Of a DNA stretch of 64,000 nucleotides, positions 8,352 to 17,993 are shown in pieces. Position numbers and translations under genes: made by a program. The notes beneath the pieces were generated by a model that was not told the DNA's origin, made no database searches, and worked only from the letters and a program-made list of their open reading frames with translations. The stretch is from the NCBI GenBank assembly GCA_963663905.2, contig OY760657.1, positions 5,766,001-5,830,000 of the forward strand, written 5' to 3'. Every line of letters starts with the position of its first letter. The first letter of the stretch is position 1. The DNA is from Saccharicrinis sp963663905 (GTDB lineage Bacteria > Bacteroidota > Bacteroidia > Bacteroidales > Marinilabiliaceae).

Positions 8352-9611
8352 TTATAATAAACTTCTATAAAGATTAAGGTATTTTTCTGCAATTACTTCG
8401 TTCGAGTAATTCTTTACTACTGAATTTCTAGCATTATTTTTAATGCTATTTATATCTGGATGGAATAGGGCTTTGTGAATACTCATTGCTAAACCATCAC
8501 TGTCTTTCATTGTAGTCAGAAATCCATTTTTATTGTTTTCAATCATTTCAGGAACTCCTCCAACGCTAAAGCTTACAACGGGTATTCCACAAGCTTGTGC
8601 TTCCATTACTGTATTAGGAAGATTATCTTGTAACGAAGGTAAAATAAAAACATCAGCTGAGTTATAAAGTTTAATAATATGATCAATGTTATTTATAAAG
8701 CTCATTTTGTGTACTTTATATGGATATTTTGACAGGTCCATATCTTTTGTTTTTCCAAATATCACCAATTCAACTTGTTTTTCAAGTTCAGGATATCTGA
8801 TATCCAGAATATGCAACGCTTCCATTAAATACCTTGATCCTTTTCTTGGGTCTGAGATATCTGCCGCACCAAATAAGATTAATTTCTTGTCGATAGGCAA
8901 ATTCAGTTCTTTACAACATTCGTCCTTTTTAAGTGGTTTAAAAAGGTTTGTGTCAATCGGATTAGGGATAGAGGATATTTTTTTTCGTCGAAGTAAAGAG
9001 CTTTCCTGTGCTAAAGATCCTAACCACCTGCTGCAAGAAACAGCATGAATCTTTGCATCAGACCATATCTTCATTTTCTTTTCATGGATTTTAAATGATA
9101 AATCCTTATTATTTGACCATCTTAAAAAAGGACAATTTCCACAATCATCAATATAATGATTGCATTCATTGGCATAATGACAGCCTCCTGTAAAGGGCCA
9201 CATATCATGCATGGTCCATACAATAGGTTTCTTTAACTTAAATAGTTGATCTAAGTTTTTGAGAGAAAGAAAACCATGGTTGATCCAATGTAAATGAATG
9301 ATATCTGCTTCTTTTACTAGTGGGTGATTACTAATGTTTACACCAGAAATTGCCGGAGAAAATTTATATCTAACGCCTTTGTTTTTTTCATATGGCAAAA
9401 AGTAAAGGCGTTCATTAATAAATCGTTTTAATGCTTTGTTTTTACCAACTTTATTTTGGCTTAAGGTTGATATATCTTGATTATTATTAACAGGATCTTC
9501 AACCAGCATTTTTACATCAATATTATTTTCTTTTAAAGAAGAATAAAGTCTGTTAGCAGCTACTGCGGCCCCGCCTGAAGTTGCAGATTTATTAATGATT
9601 AGAATTTTCAA
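8352..9611 (-). CDS. Family 4 glycosyltransferase (GT-B fold)
   Basis: A 419-residue enzyme. The N-terminal Rossmann domain starts with ILIINKSATSGGAAVAANRL and includes the HLHWINHG and WTMHDMWPFTGGCHY motifs. The C-terminal domain contains the nucleotide-sugar site seen in GT4 enzymes, including FILPSLQDNLPNTVMEAQA near 325-345 with the E-x7-E-like arrangement, followed by CGIPVVSFSVGG. Four cysteines near 145-160 (GGCHYANECNHYIDDCGNCP) may bind a metal or simply be family features. This is the upstream gene of the two-gene glycosyltransferase operon. Specificity unknown. Confidence 0.87.
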   Translation of the reverse strand: MKILIINKSATSGGAAVAANRLYSSLKENNIDVKMLVEDPVNNNQDISTLSQNKVGKNKALKRFINERLYFLPYEKNKGVRYKFSPAISGVNISNHPLVKEADIIHLHWINHGFLSLKNLDQLFKLKKPIVWTMHDMWPFTGGCHYANECNHYIDDCGNCPFLRWSNNKDLSFKIHEKKMKIWSDAKIHAVSCSRWLGSLAQESSLLRRKKISSIPNPIDTNLFKPLKKDECCKELNLPIDKKLILFGAADISDPRKGSRYLMEALHILDIRYPELEKQVELVIFGKTKDMDLSKYPYKVHKMSFINNIDHIIKLYNSADVFILPSLQDNLPNTVMEAQACGIPVVSFSVGGVPEMIENNKNGFLTTMKDSDGLAMSIHKALFHPDINSIKNNARNSVVKNYSNEVIAEKYLNLYRSLL

Positions 9612-9660
9612 AGCTTATGCTATCAATTTTTGGTTTAGTATAGAATTTTGTATTTCAGAT

Positions 9661-11235
9661 TTAAAGTTTTGTTCTTAATTTATTGTGATCTAATGTGTAG
9701 TGTAGTCCTTTGCTTTCTTTTCTTTTCATGGCCATTCGTATAATTAAGTAGCCTACATTTATTTTGTTTCTTAGTTCGCAAAGTTCTTGAGTAACAATAG
9801 AATCATCAAACAATTTTTCAGTTTCTCTGTATATAAGTTCCAATCTGTCTAATGCTCTTTTTAATCGTAAATTAGATCTTACAATACCCACATAATTACT
9901 TAGGATTTGTTCTACCTCTTTATTAGTCTGAGTGATTAATACCATTTCCTCATTGTGAGAAGTTCCTTCGTCATTCCAACTTGGTATTTCGGTATTGTAC
10001 TCAATTTCGTTTAACTTTGTAACTGCATCTTTAGCAGCTTTATCTGCATAAACAATTGCTTCTAATAATGAGTTAGATGCCAGTCTATTTGCTCCATGCA
10101 AGCCTGTTGATGAACATTCGCCTGCAGCATATAAGTTAATAATAGAACTTCGTCCCTTTAAATCAACCTTGATTCCGCCACAAAGGTAGTGCGCTGCCGG
10201 AACAACCGGAATCATATCAGTTGTTATGTCAATTCCTAGTTCAAGACATTTATTATAGATAGTAGGAAAATGTTTTTTTGTTTCTTCAGCTTCTTTATGA
10301 GTAACATCCAGATAAACAAAGTCATCTCCTGTATTTTTCATTTCGTTATCGATTGCACGAGCAACAATATCACGAGGGGCAAGACATCCGCGTTTATCAT
10401 ATTTTTCCATGAATAAAGCACCGTCTTGTCTTCTTAAAAGTGCGCCATATCCCCTCATGGCTTCCGTAATCAAAAATGAAGGACGTTCATTTGGGTTGTA
10501 TAATGAGGTAGGATGAAATTGTACAAACTCCATATTCTCAATAATACCTTTTGCCCTGTACACCATAGCAATTCCATCGCCAGTTGCAATAGTTGGATTT
10601 GTAGTAGTTTGGTAAATATTTCCAATTCCTCCGGATGCCATCATGGTTATCTTAGCCAAAATGGTTTCAACCTTTTGAGTTTCCTCATTTAATACGTAGG
10701 CACCATAACATTCCACATCACTTCTCCATCGATAAGTAATCTCGCCTATATGGTGTTGTGTAATTATATCAACAGCGTAATAGTTTTCAGCTAATTCAAT
10801 ATTGGGATGATTTTTAGCTTTTTCAATAAGAGCCCTTTGGATTTCGAATCCTGTATTATCTAGATGATGTAATATCCTGAATTCACTATGTCCACCTTCT
10901 TTGTGTAAGTCATAATGCTTAGAATCCTTTTTGTCAAATTCCGTACCCCACTCAATGAGTTGTCTGATTTGTTCCGGACCTTCTTCAATAACCATTTTTA
11001 CAGCCTCTGGATTTGAAAGATAGTCACCGGCTATCATTGTATCTTCAATATGTTTTTCGAAAGTGTCAGGTTCATAGGTAACTGAGGCAATTCCTCCCTG
11101 CGCATAAGACGTATTGGTTTCTCCAAGTTTTGTTTTGCTTATTACTAAAACACGACCTTGATCAGCAACTTTTAGGGCAAAACTTAATCCTGCAATTCCT
11201 GATCCTATAACCAAAAAATCAACCTTTTTTCTCAT
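9661..11235 (-). CDS. nadB: L-aspartate oxidase
   Basis: A 524-residue FAD enzyme that oxidises L-aspartate to iminoaspartate, the first step of de novo NAD synthesis. The N-terminal FAD-binding motif is VIGSGIAGLSFALK (9-22). Further family signatures are TSYAQGGIASV (42-52), the active-site region EFVQFHPTSLY, the ITEAMRGYGALL stretch, and CGGIKVDLKG plus LYAAGECSSTGLHGANRLASNS. The length matches NadB and the C-terminal helical domain of this flavoprotein family is present. nadA and nadC are not nearby. It is transcribed toward the glycosyltransferase genes with a 49-base gap, so linked transcription is possible but not shown. Confidence 0.95.
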   Translation of the reverse strand: MRKKVDFLVIGSGIAGLSFALKVADQGRVLVISKTKLGETNTSYAQGGIASVTYEPDTFEKHIEDTMIAGDYLSNPEAVKMVIEEGPEQIRQLIEWGTEFDKKDSKHYDLHKEGGHSEFRILHHLDNTGFEIQRALIEKAKNHPNIELAENYYAVDIITQHHIGEITYRWRSDVECYGAYVLNEETQKVETILAKITMMASGGIGNIYQTTTNPTIATGDGIAMVYRAKGIIENMEFVQFHPTSLYNPNERPSFLITEAMRGYGALLRRQDGALFMEKYDKRGCLAPRDIVARAIDNEMKNTGDDFVYLDVTHKEAEETKKHFPTIYNKCLELGIDITTDMIPVVPAAHYLCGGIKVDLKGRSSIINLYAAGECSSTGLHGANRLASNSLLEAIVYADKAAKDAVTKLNEIEYNTEIPSWNDEGTSHNEEMVLITQTNKEVEQILSNYVGIVRSNLRLKRALDRLELIYRETEKLFDDSIVTQELCELRNKINVGYLIIRMAMKRKESKGLHYTLDHNKLRTKL

Positions 11236-11371
11236 TTTATAAAACCAATAGCTAATAATCTATAAAGAAGTACAAATATAATTAATTAGAGAAAGGGAGG
11301 ACGATAATCGTTACTTTATCTGTTTTTATTTTTCCAGATTGTGAAAAAGAATGCTTTAGAAAGCATAATAA

Positions 11372-11402
11372 TTCGGAAAAAAAGATTTTTGGTTTATTTT
11401 TG
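11372..11402 (+). promoter_or_regulatory. Candidate Bacteroidota promoter for glyS
   Basis: TATTTTTG at 11395-11402 matches the Bacteroidota -7 consensus TAnnTTTG. Only TTC, not TTG, lies at the expected distance upstream (11372-11374, gap of 20). The 120-base leader before glyS would start near 11410. Confidence 0.4.
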
Positions 11403-11522
11403 CACTTTCAAAGCAATTATCCTTTATTCAATAGATTAGATAAATTAAATCAGGTTGAATAGGATAGGTATAAAAATGTAAACAAATTATCTCTTTTAGA
11501 TATAATTCTAGATAAAGTAAAT

Positions 11523-13076
11523 ATGGCTCAGGAAGATGTTTTTAAAAAATTAGTTGCCCATTGTAAAGAGTATGGGTTTGTTTTTCAATCTAGTGAAATT
11601 TATGATGGATTAGGCGCCGTTTATGACTATGGTCAATTAGGTGTTGAGCTAAAAAACAACATTAAGTCGTATTGGTATGATGCCATGGTTAAACTTAATG
11701 AAAATGTTGTTGGATTAGATTCTGCTATTTTTATGCATCCAACAACATGGAAAGCTTCTGGTCATGTTGATGCTTTTAATGATCCTTTGATTGATAACAA
11801 AGACAGCAAAAAACGTTACCGTGCCGATGTTTTAATCGAAGACCTGATTCAAAAATTTGAGGCTAAGATTGAAAAAGAAGTTGAGAAAGCGAAAAAACGT
11901 TTTGGCGATTCTTTCGATGAAGAGCAGTTCAAGTCAACAAATCCAAGAGTCATCGCAAATCAGGAAAAAATCAACGAGGTTCATGGTCGATTTTCAAAAG
12001 CTTTAAATGATAATGATTTAGAAGAATTAAAGCAGATTATTATTGATTATGAAGTGGTTTGCCCTATTTCTGGAACAAAAAACTGGACGGACGTGCGTCA
12101 GTTTAACCTTATGTTCTCAACAGAGATGGGATCTACAGCTGATGGATCAAGTAAAATATATTTAAGACCAGAAACAGCACAAGGTATCTTTGTGAACTTT
12201 TTGAATGTTCAAAAAACAGGTAGAATGAAGGTGCCATTTGGTATTGCTCAAATTGGTAAAGCTTTTAGAAATGAAATTGTAGCTCGTCAGTTTATTTTCC
12301 GTATGCGCGAATTTGAGCAAATGGAAATGCAATTCTTTGTTCGTCCAGGCGAAGAAATGAAATGGTTTGAGTATTGGAAAGATTTTAGAATGAAGTGGCA
12401 TAAATCACTTGGTATGGGTGATGAAAATTACCGTTACCATGATCATGATAAATTGGCACACTATGCTAATGCTGCTACTGATATTGAATATAGAATGCCT
12501 TTCGGTTTTAAAGAAGTGGAAGGAATTCACTCTCGTACTGATTTTGATTTATCTCAACATCAGGAGTATTCAGGTAAGAAAATTCAATACTTCGATCCTG
12601 AAATCAATAAAAGTTATGTTCCTTATGTGGTTGAAACTTCAATTGGTGTCGACAGAATGTTCCTTAGCATGATGGCGGGTTCTTATAAAGAGGAAGAGGT
12701 AGAGGATGCAAAAGGTAAAAAAGAAGTACGTGTTGTTTTACAATTACCTGCAGTATTAGCTCCGGTTAAAATGGCTGTTTTACCATTGTTGAAAAAAGAT
12801 GGATTGCCAGAGAAAGCTCGTGAGATTGTTAATAAGTTGAAATTTGATTACAACCTTCAATATGACGAAAAAGACTCTATTGGTAAGAGATATCGTCGTC
12901 AGGATGCAATTGGAACGCCTTTCTGTATTACAGTGGATCATCAATCTCTAGAGGATAATACTGTAACAATTCGTTATCGTGATACTATGGAACAAGAAAG
13001 AGTTTCGATAGATAACCTAGAAACTATTCTGGATGAAAAGGTAAATATGAAAACCTTATTTAAAGATTTGATTTAA
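11523..13076 (+). CDS. glyS: Glycyl-tRNA synthetase, single-chain type
   Basis: A 517-residue class II synthetase that charges tRNA-Gly. It belongs to the single-chain alpha2 (eukaryote/archaeal-like) type used by Bacteroidota, not the bacterial GlyQ plus GlyS tetramer. Visible class II features are the N-terminal VFQSSEIYDGLGAVYDYG block (21-38), FRNEIVARQ (motif 2 strand), the REFEQMEMQFF block, the motif 3 region VPYVVETSIGVDRMFLSM, and a C-terminal anticodon-binding domain containing LPAVLAPVKMAVLPL. Length and motif order are normal. It is followed by a strong terminator shared with the convergent glmS, so it is a monocistronic unit. Confidence 0.96.
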   Translation: MAQEDVFKKLVAHCKEYGFVFQSSEIYDGLGAVYDYGQLGVELKNNIKSYWYDAMVKLNENVVGLDSAIFMHPTTWKASGHVDAFNDPLIDNKDSKKRYRADVLIEDLIQKFEAKIEKEVEKAKKRFGDSFDEEQFKSTNPRVIANQEKINEVHGRFSKALNDNDLEELKQIIIDYEVVCPISGTKNWTDVRQFNLMFSTEMGSTADGSSKIYLRPETAQGIFVNFLNVQKTGRMKVPFGIAQIGKAFRNEIVARQFIFRMREFEQMEMQFFVRPGEEMKWFEYWKDFRMKWHKSLGMGDENYRYHDHDKLAHYANAATDIEYRMPFGFKEVEGIHSRTDFDLSQHQEYSGKKIQYFDPEINKSYVPYVVETSIGVDRMFLSMMAGSYKEEEVEDAKGKKEVRVVLQLPAVLAPVKMAVLPLLKKDGLPEKAREIVNKLKFDYNLQYDEKDSIGKRYRRQDAIGTPFCITVDHQSLEDNTVTIRYRDTMEQERVSIDNLETILDEKVNMKTLFKDLI

Positions 13077-13094
13077 TCGAAAGACAGTATATAG

Positions 13095-13121
13095 AAAAAG
13101 CCGGGTAAACCCGGCTTTTTT
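13095..13121. terminator. Bidirectional intrinsic terminator between glyS and glmS
   Basis: GCCGGG (13100-13105), loop TAAA, CCCGGC (13110-13115). A runs lie on the left and T runs on the right, so it can end transcription from both converging genes. Confidence 0.92.
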
Positions 13122-13141
13122 GCTTTATGATAGACTGGAAC

Positions 13142-14977
13142 TTATTCTACTGTAACCGATTTCGCTAAGTTTCGAGGTTGATCTACGTTGCAACCTCTCA
13201 AAACAGCAATATGATATGACATAATTTGTAAAGGTACTACTGCCAATAGAGGTGCAATTGCTTCATGACAATCAGGAACTTCAATGACATGATTTGCCAT
13301 TTTCTTAATGGTTTCATCTCCTTCGGATACAATTGCAATAATATTACCGTTTCGAGCTTTAACTTCCTGGATATTACTTACAATTTTTTCATAAGATTTA
13401 TCCTTTGTTGCAATAACACAAACAGGCATATTCTGATCAATAAGAGCAATTGGACCATGCTTCATTTCTGCAGCAGGATATCCTTCTGCATGTATGTAAG
13501 AGATTTCTTTTAGCTTTAGTGCACCTTCAAGTGCAACAGGGAATAAATTTCCACGTCCCAGATATAATGCATTTGTTGCATCTTTATATGTACTGGCAAT
13601 CTCTTTAATATAATTCTCAGATTTAAGTATAATGTCAATCTTTTCCGGAACTAAAGTTAATTCGTGAATCAGTTTCTTGTATAATTCATCATATAAGGTT
13701 CCTCTTTTACGACCAATCATAAAGGCCATCATGGTCAATACTGTTACCTGAGAAGTAAAGGCTTTTGTTGAAGCAACACCAATTTCAATTCCGGCATGAG
13801 TATAAACGCCTGCATGAGTTTCTCTGGGGATACTTGATCCAACAACATTACAAATTCCAAGAATAGTAGCTCCTTTTTTCTTTGCCATTTTTATGGCGGC
13901 AAGAGTATCTGCAGTTTCTCCACTTTGTGAGATGGCAATGATAACGTCATCGGAATTAATGATTGGATTTCTGTATCTGAACTCCGATGCATATTCAACC
14001 TCGACTGGGATTCTGGCGTATTCTTCAAAAAGATATTCGCCTACTAAACCTGCATGCCATGATGTTCCACAGGCGATGATGATAATACGTTTGGCCTGAG
14101 TAAGTTTAGGCAAAACATCAATGATTCCGCCTAAAAATATTTTTGTTTTGTCAATTGAAATACGACCTCTAAAGGTATCACCAATTGAGTGAGGTTGTTC
14201 GTGAATCTCTTTAAGCATGTAATGTTCGTATCCATTCTTGTCAATTTCATCAATGCTTAATTCAACCTTCTGAATTTTAGGTTTTTGTTTATCGTTCTGA
14301 ATGTTTTTTAATACAAGATCATCCTTGGTTAAAATAGCAACATCTTCGTCATTTAAATAGATAACCTGATCTGTGTATTCAATGATAGGAGAAGCGTCAG
14401 AAGCCAAAAAGTATTCGTGTTCTCCAACTCCAATCACTAAAGGACTACCTTTTCTGGCAGCAATAAGTTTTTCCTTTTCATCTTCGCAAGAGATAACTAA
14501 ACCATATGCTCCGATTACTTTCGAAAGTGCAACTCTGATTGCAATTTCAGCATCAACTTTTTGGTCCAGATAGATGCTTTCGATAAAATTTACAAGTACT
14601 TCTGTATCTGTTTCACTTTGAAACTTATATCCTCTGTTTATAAGTTCCTTTTTAATGTGAGCGTAATTTTCAATGATACCATTATGAACTAAAGTAAATT
14701 TTCCGTTCATAGAAGTATGTGGGTGGGCGTTGGAGTCATTGGGTTCACCGTGAGTTGCCCATCGGGTATGTCCGATTCCTATTTTACCGCTAATGTTTTG
14801 ATCTTTAGCATAGTTGTCAAGATCTTTAACCTTACCCATTTTCTTATAGGTATGGGTTCCTGAATTAATTAAAGTTACTCCAGCAGAGTCATATCCTCGA
14901 TATTCTAACCGTTGAAGCCCCTTAATAAGTATTGGATAAGCAGGTTTTTCTCCTACATAAGCTACAATTCCACACAT
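13142..14977 (-). CDS. glmS: Glutamine-fructose-6-phosphate aminotransferase (isomerizing)
   Basis: A 611-residue enzyme that makes glucosamine 6-phosphate from fructose 6-phosphate and glutamine, the entry step to UDP-GlcNAc for peptidoglycan and lipid A. The N-terminal Ntn-type glutaminase domain begins MCGIVAYVG, with Cys2 as nucleophile after Met removal. GHTRWATHGEPN and NAHPH follow. Two SIS isomerase domains fill residues 285-611, with IACGTSWHAG, ISQSGETADT and the conserved C-terminal ending PRNLAKSVTVE. Length matches the family. No glmS-ribozyme-like leader is expected in this phylum and none is obvious in the short upstream region. Confidence 0.96.
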   Translation of the reverse strand: MCGIVAYVGEKPAYPILIKGLQRLEYRGYDSAGVTLINSGTHTYKKMGKVKDLDNYAKDQNISGKIGIGHTRWATHGEPNDSNAHPHTSMNGKFTLVHNGIIENYAHIKKELINRGYKFQSETDTEVLVNFIESIYLDQKVDAEIAIRVALSKVIGAYGLVISCEDEKEKLIAARKGSPLVIGVGEHEYFLASDASPIIEYTDQVIYLNDEDVAILTKDDLVLKNIQNDKQKPKIQKVELSIDEIDKNGYEHYMLKEIHEQPHSIGDTFRGRISIDKTKIFLGGIIDVLPKLTQAKRIIIIACGTSWHAGLVGEYLFEEYARIPVEVEYASEFRYRNPIINSDDVIIAISQSGETADTLAAIKMAKKKGATILGICNVVGSSIPRETHAGVYTHAGIEIGVASTKAFTSQVTVLTMMAFMIGRKRGTLYDELYKKLIHELTLVPEKIDIILKSENYIKEIASTYKDATNALYLGRGNLFPVALEGALKLKEISYIHAEGYPAAEMKHGPIALIDQNMPVCVIATKDKSYEKIVSNIQEVKARNGNIIAIVSEGDETIKKMANHVIEVPDCHEAIAPLLAVVPLQIMSYHIAVLRGCNVDQPRNLAKSVTVE

Positions 14978-15043
14978 AGTTTGATTTTTTGAATTTCTTT
15001 AAATATTATGACAAATAAATAGTGTCAAATACGTATTTGTTTG

Positions 15044-17026
15044 TTAGTTATTTAAAGAGCTGATTATTAATGTTCCAATAGTATTATTTTCTTCTGTTGA
15101 TTTTTTAAGAGTTACAATAAAAGAGTCGTCTTCTAAAGACCCTCTTATTTTTAGAAAATCACTTTCCTTATCATTATTATCTCCGTCTTGGCCAAATCCA
15201 ATCATTGTTTTTACATTGAATTCTTTTTTTGCATCCATATTAATAGATGCAAAAATCTTATTGTTATTGTCAATCCAAAGATTGATAAAATCAATAATTT
15301 GATTAGGTGAACAAGAGCTTATATCGATGTTAAAATATTGTTTTAAAACTTGAAAAGCATGCGCTGTTTTTTCTAATACATAGCAGGAGAAAATTTCTTT
15401 AAAATAATTTTTAAGGCTTGCTAAATTGAATGAAGAATCTGTTAGTCTTGTATCAAGTTCTGAGATGTAATTCTTCTTGCAAATTAAACCTCCCAGGTCT
15501 ATCCATATATCATTTTCTTCCGTATTGTAATTTTTGTCTTTTAGTGCATTAAAATCATTGTTTTTCAAGATGCTTGTTAATTCATCTCCAACATATTTTA
15601 TTAACGCTTGCTCATATAGTTTAATACCACGATTGATGGATCCTAATGTGATTTGAGTGTTTTTATACAAGACTTGCTTCGCTTGTGGTGAAGCTTTTTC
15701 TTGTAGCATTTTTAATATCTCAATTCCATCTATTATTGTATTTATAGTATAGGGATTTAAAGCTTCAGTAATTAACTGATCATAAAGGTCCGATCCTTTA
15801 CGTTTGTCTCTGGAAGGCCACTTTTGAACATCCCTTGTTGTTCCAACACTAAATAAGTTTTGACCTGGCATTAATACGCTTTTGCCATTATCTTCGATTA
15901 AATAAGAAAATGGGAGTTCTGAAATATCAGGATTGTTATAATGTCTTCCCAGAACCATTGTGAAGGCTCCAATTTTACTTGGCCATAATATATATGAATC
16001 ACTACCGGTTTTGCTACCTCGTTCAATAATACCTTGATGCACAGGACCTAACTTATACATGTGGTTACTTTGGTTTGTCCCACTACCAGCGTTGAAAAAC
16101 GAGTAATAACCAGCAATTAAAAGAGTCGATTTATGATGTGTAACAGTATATGGACCTGCGAATATAGCACAGCCTTCACCTTGTAAACATTGACTGTTGC
16201 TGAAAAAAACGGAATTTTCAGCTGTATAATGGTTTGAAATTTCACATCCTTGACCAACAAAACAATGTCTCAAATAGGCTCCATCTGATATTGTTGAACA
16301 TGTAGAAAATATAAAATTTGATGCATTTACATTAAAACCAACATAGGAAGGAGAATTTTGTGAACTATTTACACTACCTTCTTCTAGTTTGGTTACGCTT
16401 TCTATAGTACAATATGGTCCTATGTTAACATTGGTTATTGTGCCACTATTAATAATGATAGAATTGTTTCCTATGGTTCCTTGTTGGCTTTTTACCGAAC
16501 TTGCATAGTTTTTAACCAGATCTTTAATCGCTTTTTGAAGCTCAGGTTTGTAAGAGTAAAAAGCCATTATATATGCAGTATGAACAGAAAGTTGATCGTA
16601 AAGGTATATTTCTCTTCCTCCTGCTTCATTTATAGGCGTAACTTTAATTCCATTTCCAAAAGAGGTTTCGCCTATAGTTTTGAGGCTGTCTACATTTAAA
16701 ATAATACAGTTCTCTTTTATAATATAATTACTAATCGAGGAACCAATATTTTTTATGTAAGAATTACTCCCGATGGTACAATTATGAATACGAGCATCGT
16801 AAACTCCGGCAAAATCGTGTAAATAGTCATTTGATATTTTATCACAAAATACTCCAAGATAATTAATGCCTGAGAAAACGCAAGATTTAATATGATCCGG
16901 AATAAAATCTTTATCGACAAAAATATTATCCCATCCATCTATCGCTACGCAACTTTGTATCTCTAATTTGTTGATTTCATCTGACGATAGATTTCTATAA
17001 TTCATATTTTCTTTATTTGTAATCAT
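15044..17026 (-). CDS. DUF4954 family protein with left-handed beta-helix (hexapeptide) repeats
   Basis: A 660-residue cytoplasmic protein without signal peptide. Residues 75-330 show the spacing of hexapeptide repeats (for example IGSNSYIKNIG, IGNNSIIINSG, IGPYCTIE, ISDGAYLRHCFVG) typical of left-handed beta-helix acyl- or nucleotidyltransferases. The block HKSTLLIAGYYSFFNAGSGT near 300 is the most conserved-looking part. The C-terminal 230 residues are helical. From memory of Bacteroidota genomes this is the DUF4954 family, often near glycogen or nucleotide-sugar genes; its reaction is unknown. It lies downstream of the GlgA-like gene on the same strand, but a terminator separates them, so it likely has its own promoter. 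Confidence 0.8.
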   Translation of the reverse strand: MITNKENMNYRNLSSDEINKLEIQSCVAIDGWDNIFVDKDFIPDHIKSCVFSGINYLGVFCDKISNDYLHDFAGVYDARIHNCTIGSNSYIKNIGSSISNYIIKENCIILNVDSLKTIGETSFGNGIKVTPINEAGGREIYLYDQLSVHTAYIMAFYSYKPELQKAIKDLVKNYASSVKSQQGTIGNNSIIINSGTITNVNIGPYCTIESVTKLEEGSVNSSQNSPSYVGFNVNASNFIFSTCSTISDGAYLRHCFVGQGCEISNHYTAENSVFFSNSQCLQGEGCAIFAGPYTVTHHKSTLLIAGYYSFFNAGSGTNQSNHMYKLGPVHQGIIERGSKTGSDSYILWPSKIGAFTMVLGRHYNNPDISELPFSYLIEDNGKSVLMPGQNLFSVGTTRDVQKWPSRDKRKGSDLYDQLITEALNPYTINTIIDGIEILKMLQEKASPQAKQVLYKNTQITLGSINRGIKLYEQALIKYVGDELTSILKNNDFNALKDKNYNTEENDIWIDLGGLICKKNYISELDTRLTDSSFNLASLKNYFKEIFSCYVLEKTAHAFQVLKQYFNIDISSCSPNQIIDFINLWIDNNNKIFASINMDAKKEFNVKTMIGFGQDGDNNDKESDFLKIRGSLEDDSFIVTLKKSTEENNTIGTLIISSLNN

Positions 17027-17120
17027 TTAACTAAAAGTATTAAAAGAAAAGTATTAATTTACTAAAACTTGATGAATGAAAATAATTATACGATAAATCA
17101 ATAATTTGACTCAATAGGCA

Positions 17121-17155
17121 AAAAAAACTGCCATACTTATTTAAAGTATGGCAGT
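17121..17155 (-). terminator. Intrinsic terminator after the GlgA-like gene
   Basis: A perfect 12-bp stem (17127-17138 with 17144-17155) and a 5-base loop. On the minus strand it is followed by a run of T (plus-strand A at 17121-17127). It separates the GlgA-like gene from DUF4954. Confidence 0.92.
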
Positions 17156-17183
17156 GATAATATTTGATAAATATTTAAAAATC

Positions 17184-17993
17184 TTATTTCTCAAGCAGAT
17201 TGTCATAAAAGCTGTTGAAAGCATCAATATAACTTTCTTCATCCTGATATTCTAAAAATTGTTTGCCTGAGCTTTTTGCGTAATCTATAATTTCAGAGTT
17301 GGCATCAGGGTGTCCTTGAATAATACCATCACTAAAATTAATTGCAAGTTTGCTTAAATTTGCAAAATTAAATGGAGCCAGACCTTCATAATCAGAATTT
17401 TCAACTCCTTCTAAAGTAAACTTCTCAGGGAATGAAGCCGGGAACTCTTGCTTGAAATCATCATTATATATTGAATATACTAATTTAGAATTCGCAAAAT
17501 GAGGATCTTCATTCATTGCTTTCTTAATGTATAGAGGAACAAGACCTGTAAACCAACCATGGCAATGAATGATGTCAGGTGTCCATCTTAATTTCTTTGT
17601 AGTCTCTAATACCCCACGTGCAAAAAAGATTGCTCTTTCATCATTGTCTTTATACTCTTTTCCTTCCTTATCTACTAATGTAGATTTTCTATGAAAATAA
17701 TCTTCGTTGTCGATAAAATAAACCTGCATACGTGCAGCCTGAATTGATGCAACCTTAATAATCAAAGGGTGATCAGTGTCATCAATGATTAAATTCATTC
17801 CCGACAAGCGAATTACCTCATGAAGTTGGTTCCTTCTTTCATTAATGCATCCAAAACGAGGCATAAATGTTCTGATTTCTTTTCCTTTTTCTTGAATTCC
17901 TTGAGGTAGATATCTTCCTATCTTCGACATATGTGATTCGGGAAGGTATGGGGTGATTTCTTGGGAAATAAATAAAACCTTTGTTTTTTCCAT
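17184..17993 (-). CDS. Short GlgA-like protein (starch synthase N-terminal domain only)
   Basis: A 269-residue protein equivalent to the N-terminal Rossmann domain of ADP-glucose starch/glycogen synthase (GT5). Recognisable parts are KVLFISQEITPYLPES (5-20), IRTFMPRFG, the DNDERAIFFARGVLET stretch and the PDIIHCHGWFTGLVPLY block near 139-155. The C-terminal GT-B domain that binds ADP-glucose is absent, and the KTGGL motif expected after the first strand is replaced by MSKIG. It therefore probably does not make glycogen alone. Short forms like this are common in Bacteroidota and are usually called glycogen/starch synthase. It is divergent from panC and has its own promoter and terminator. Confidence 0.8.
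   Translation of the reverse strand: MEKTKVLFISQEITPYLPESHMSKIGRYLPQGIQEKGKEIRTFMPRFGCINERRNQLHEVIRLSGMNLIIDDTDHPLIIKVASIQAARMQVYFIDNEDYFHRKSTLVDKEGKEYKDNDERAIFFARGVLETTKKLRWTPDIIHCHGWFTGLVPLYIKKAMNEDPHFANSKLVYSIYNDDFKQEFPASFPEKFTLEGVENSDYEGLAPFNFANLSKLAINFSDGIIQGHPDANSEIIDYAKSSGKQFLEYQDEESYIDAFNSFYDNLLEK

Noticed and set aside
11273..11280. Minus-strand TATATTTG as the nadB promoter
   Set aside because: The box matches, but no TTG lies at the right distance; in A/T-rich DNA a lone -7 match is weak.
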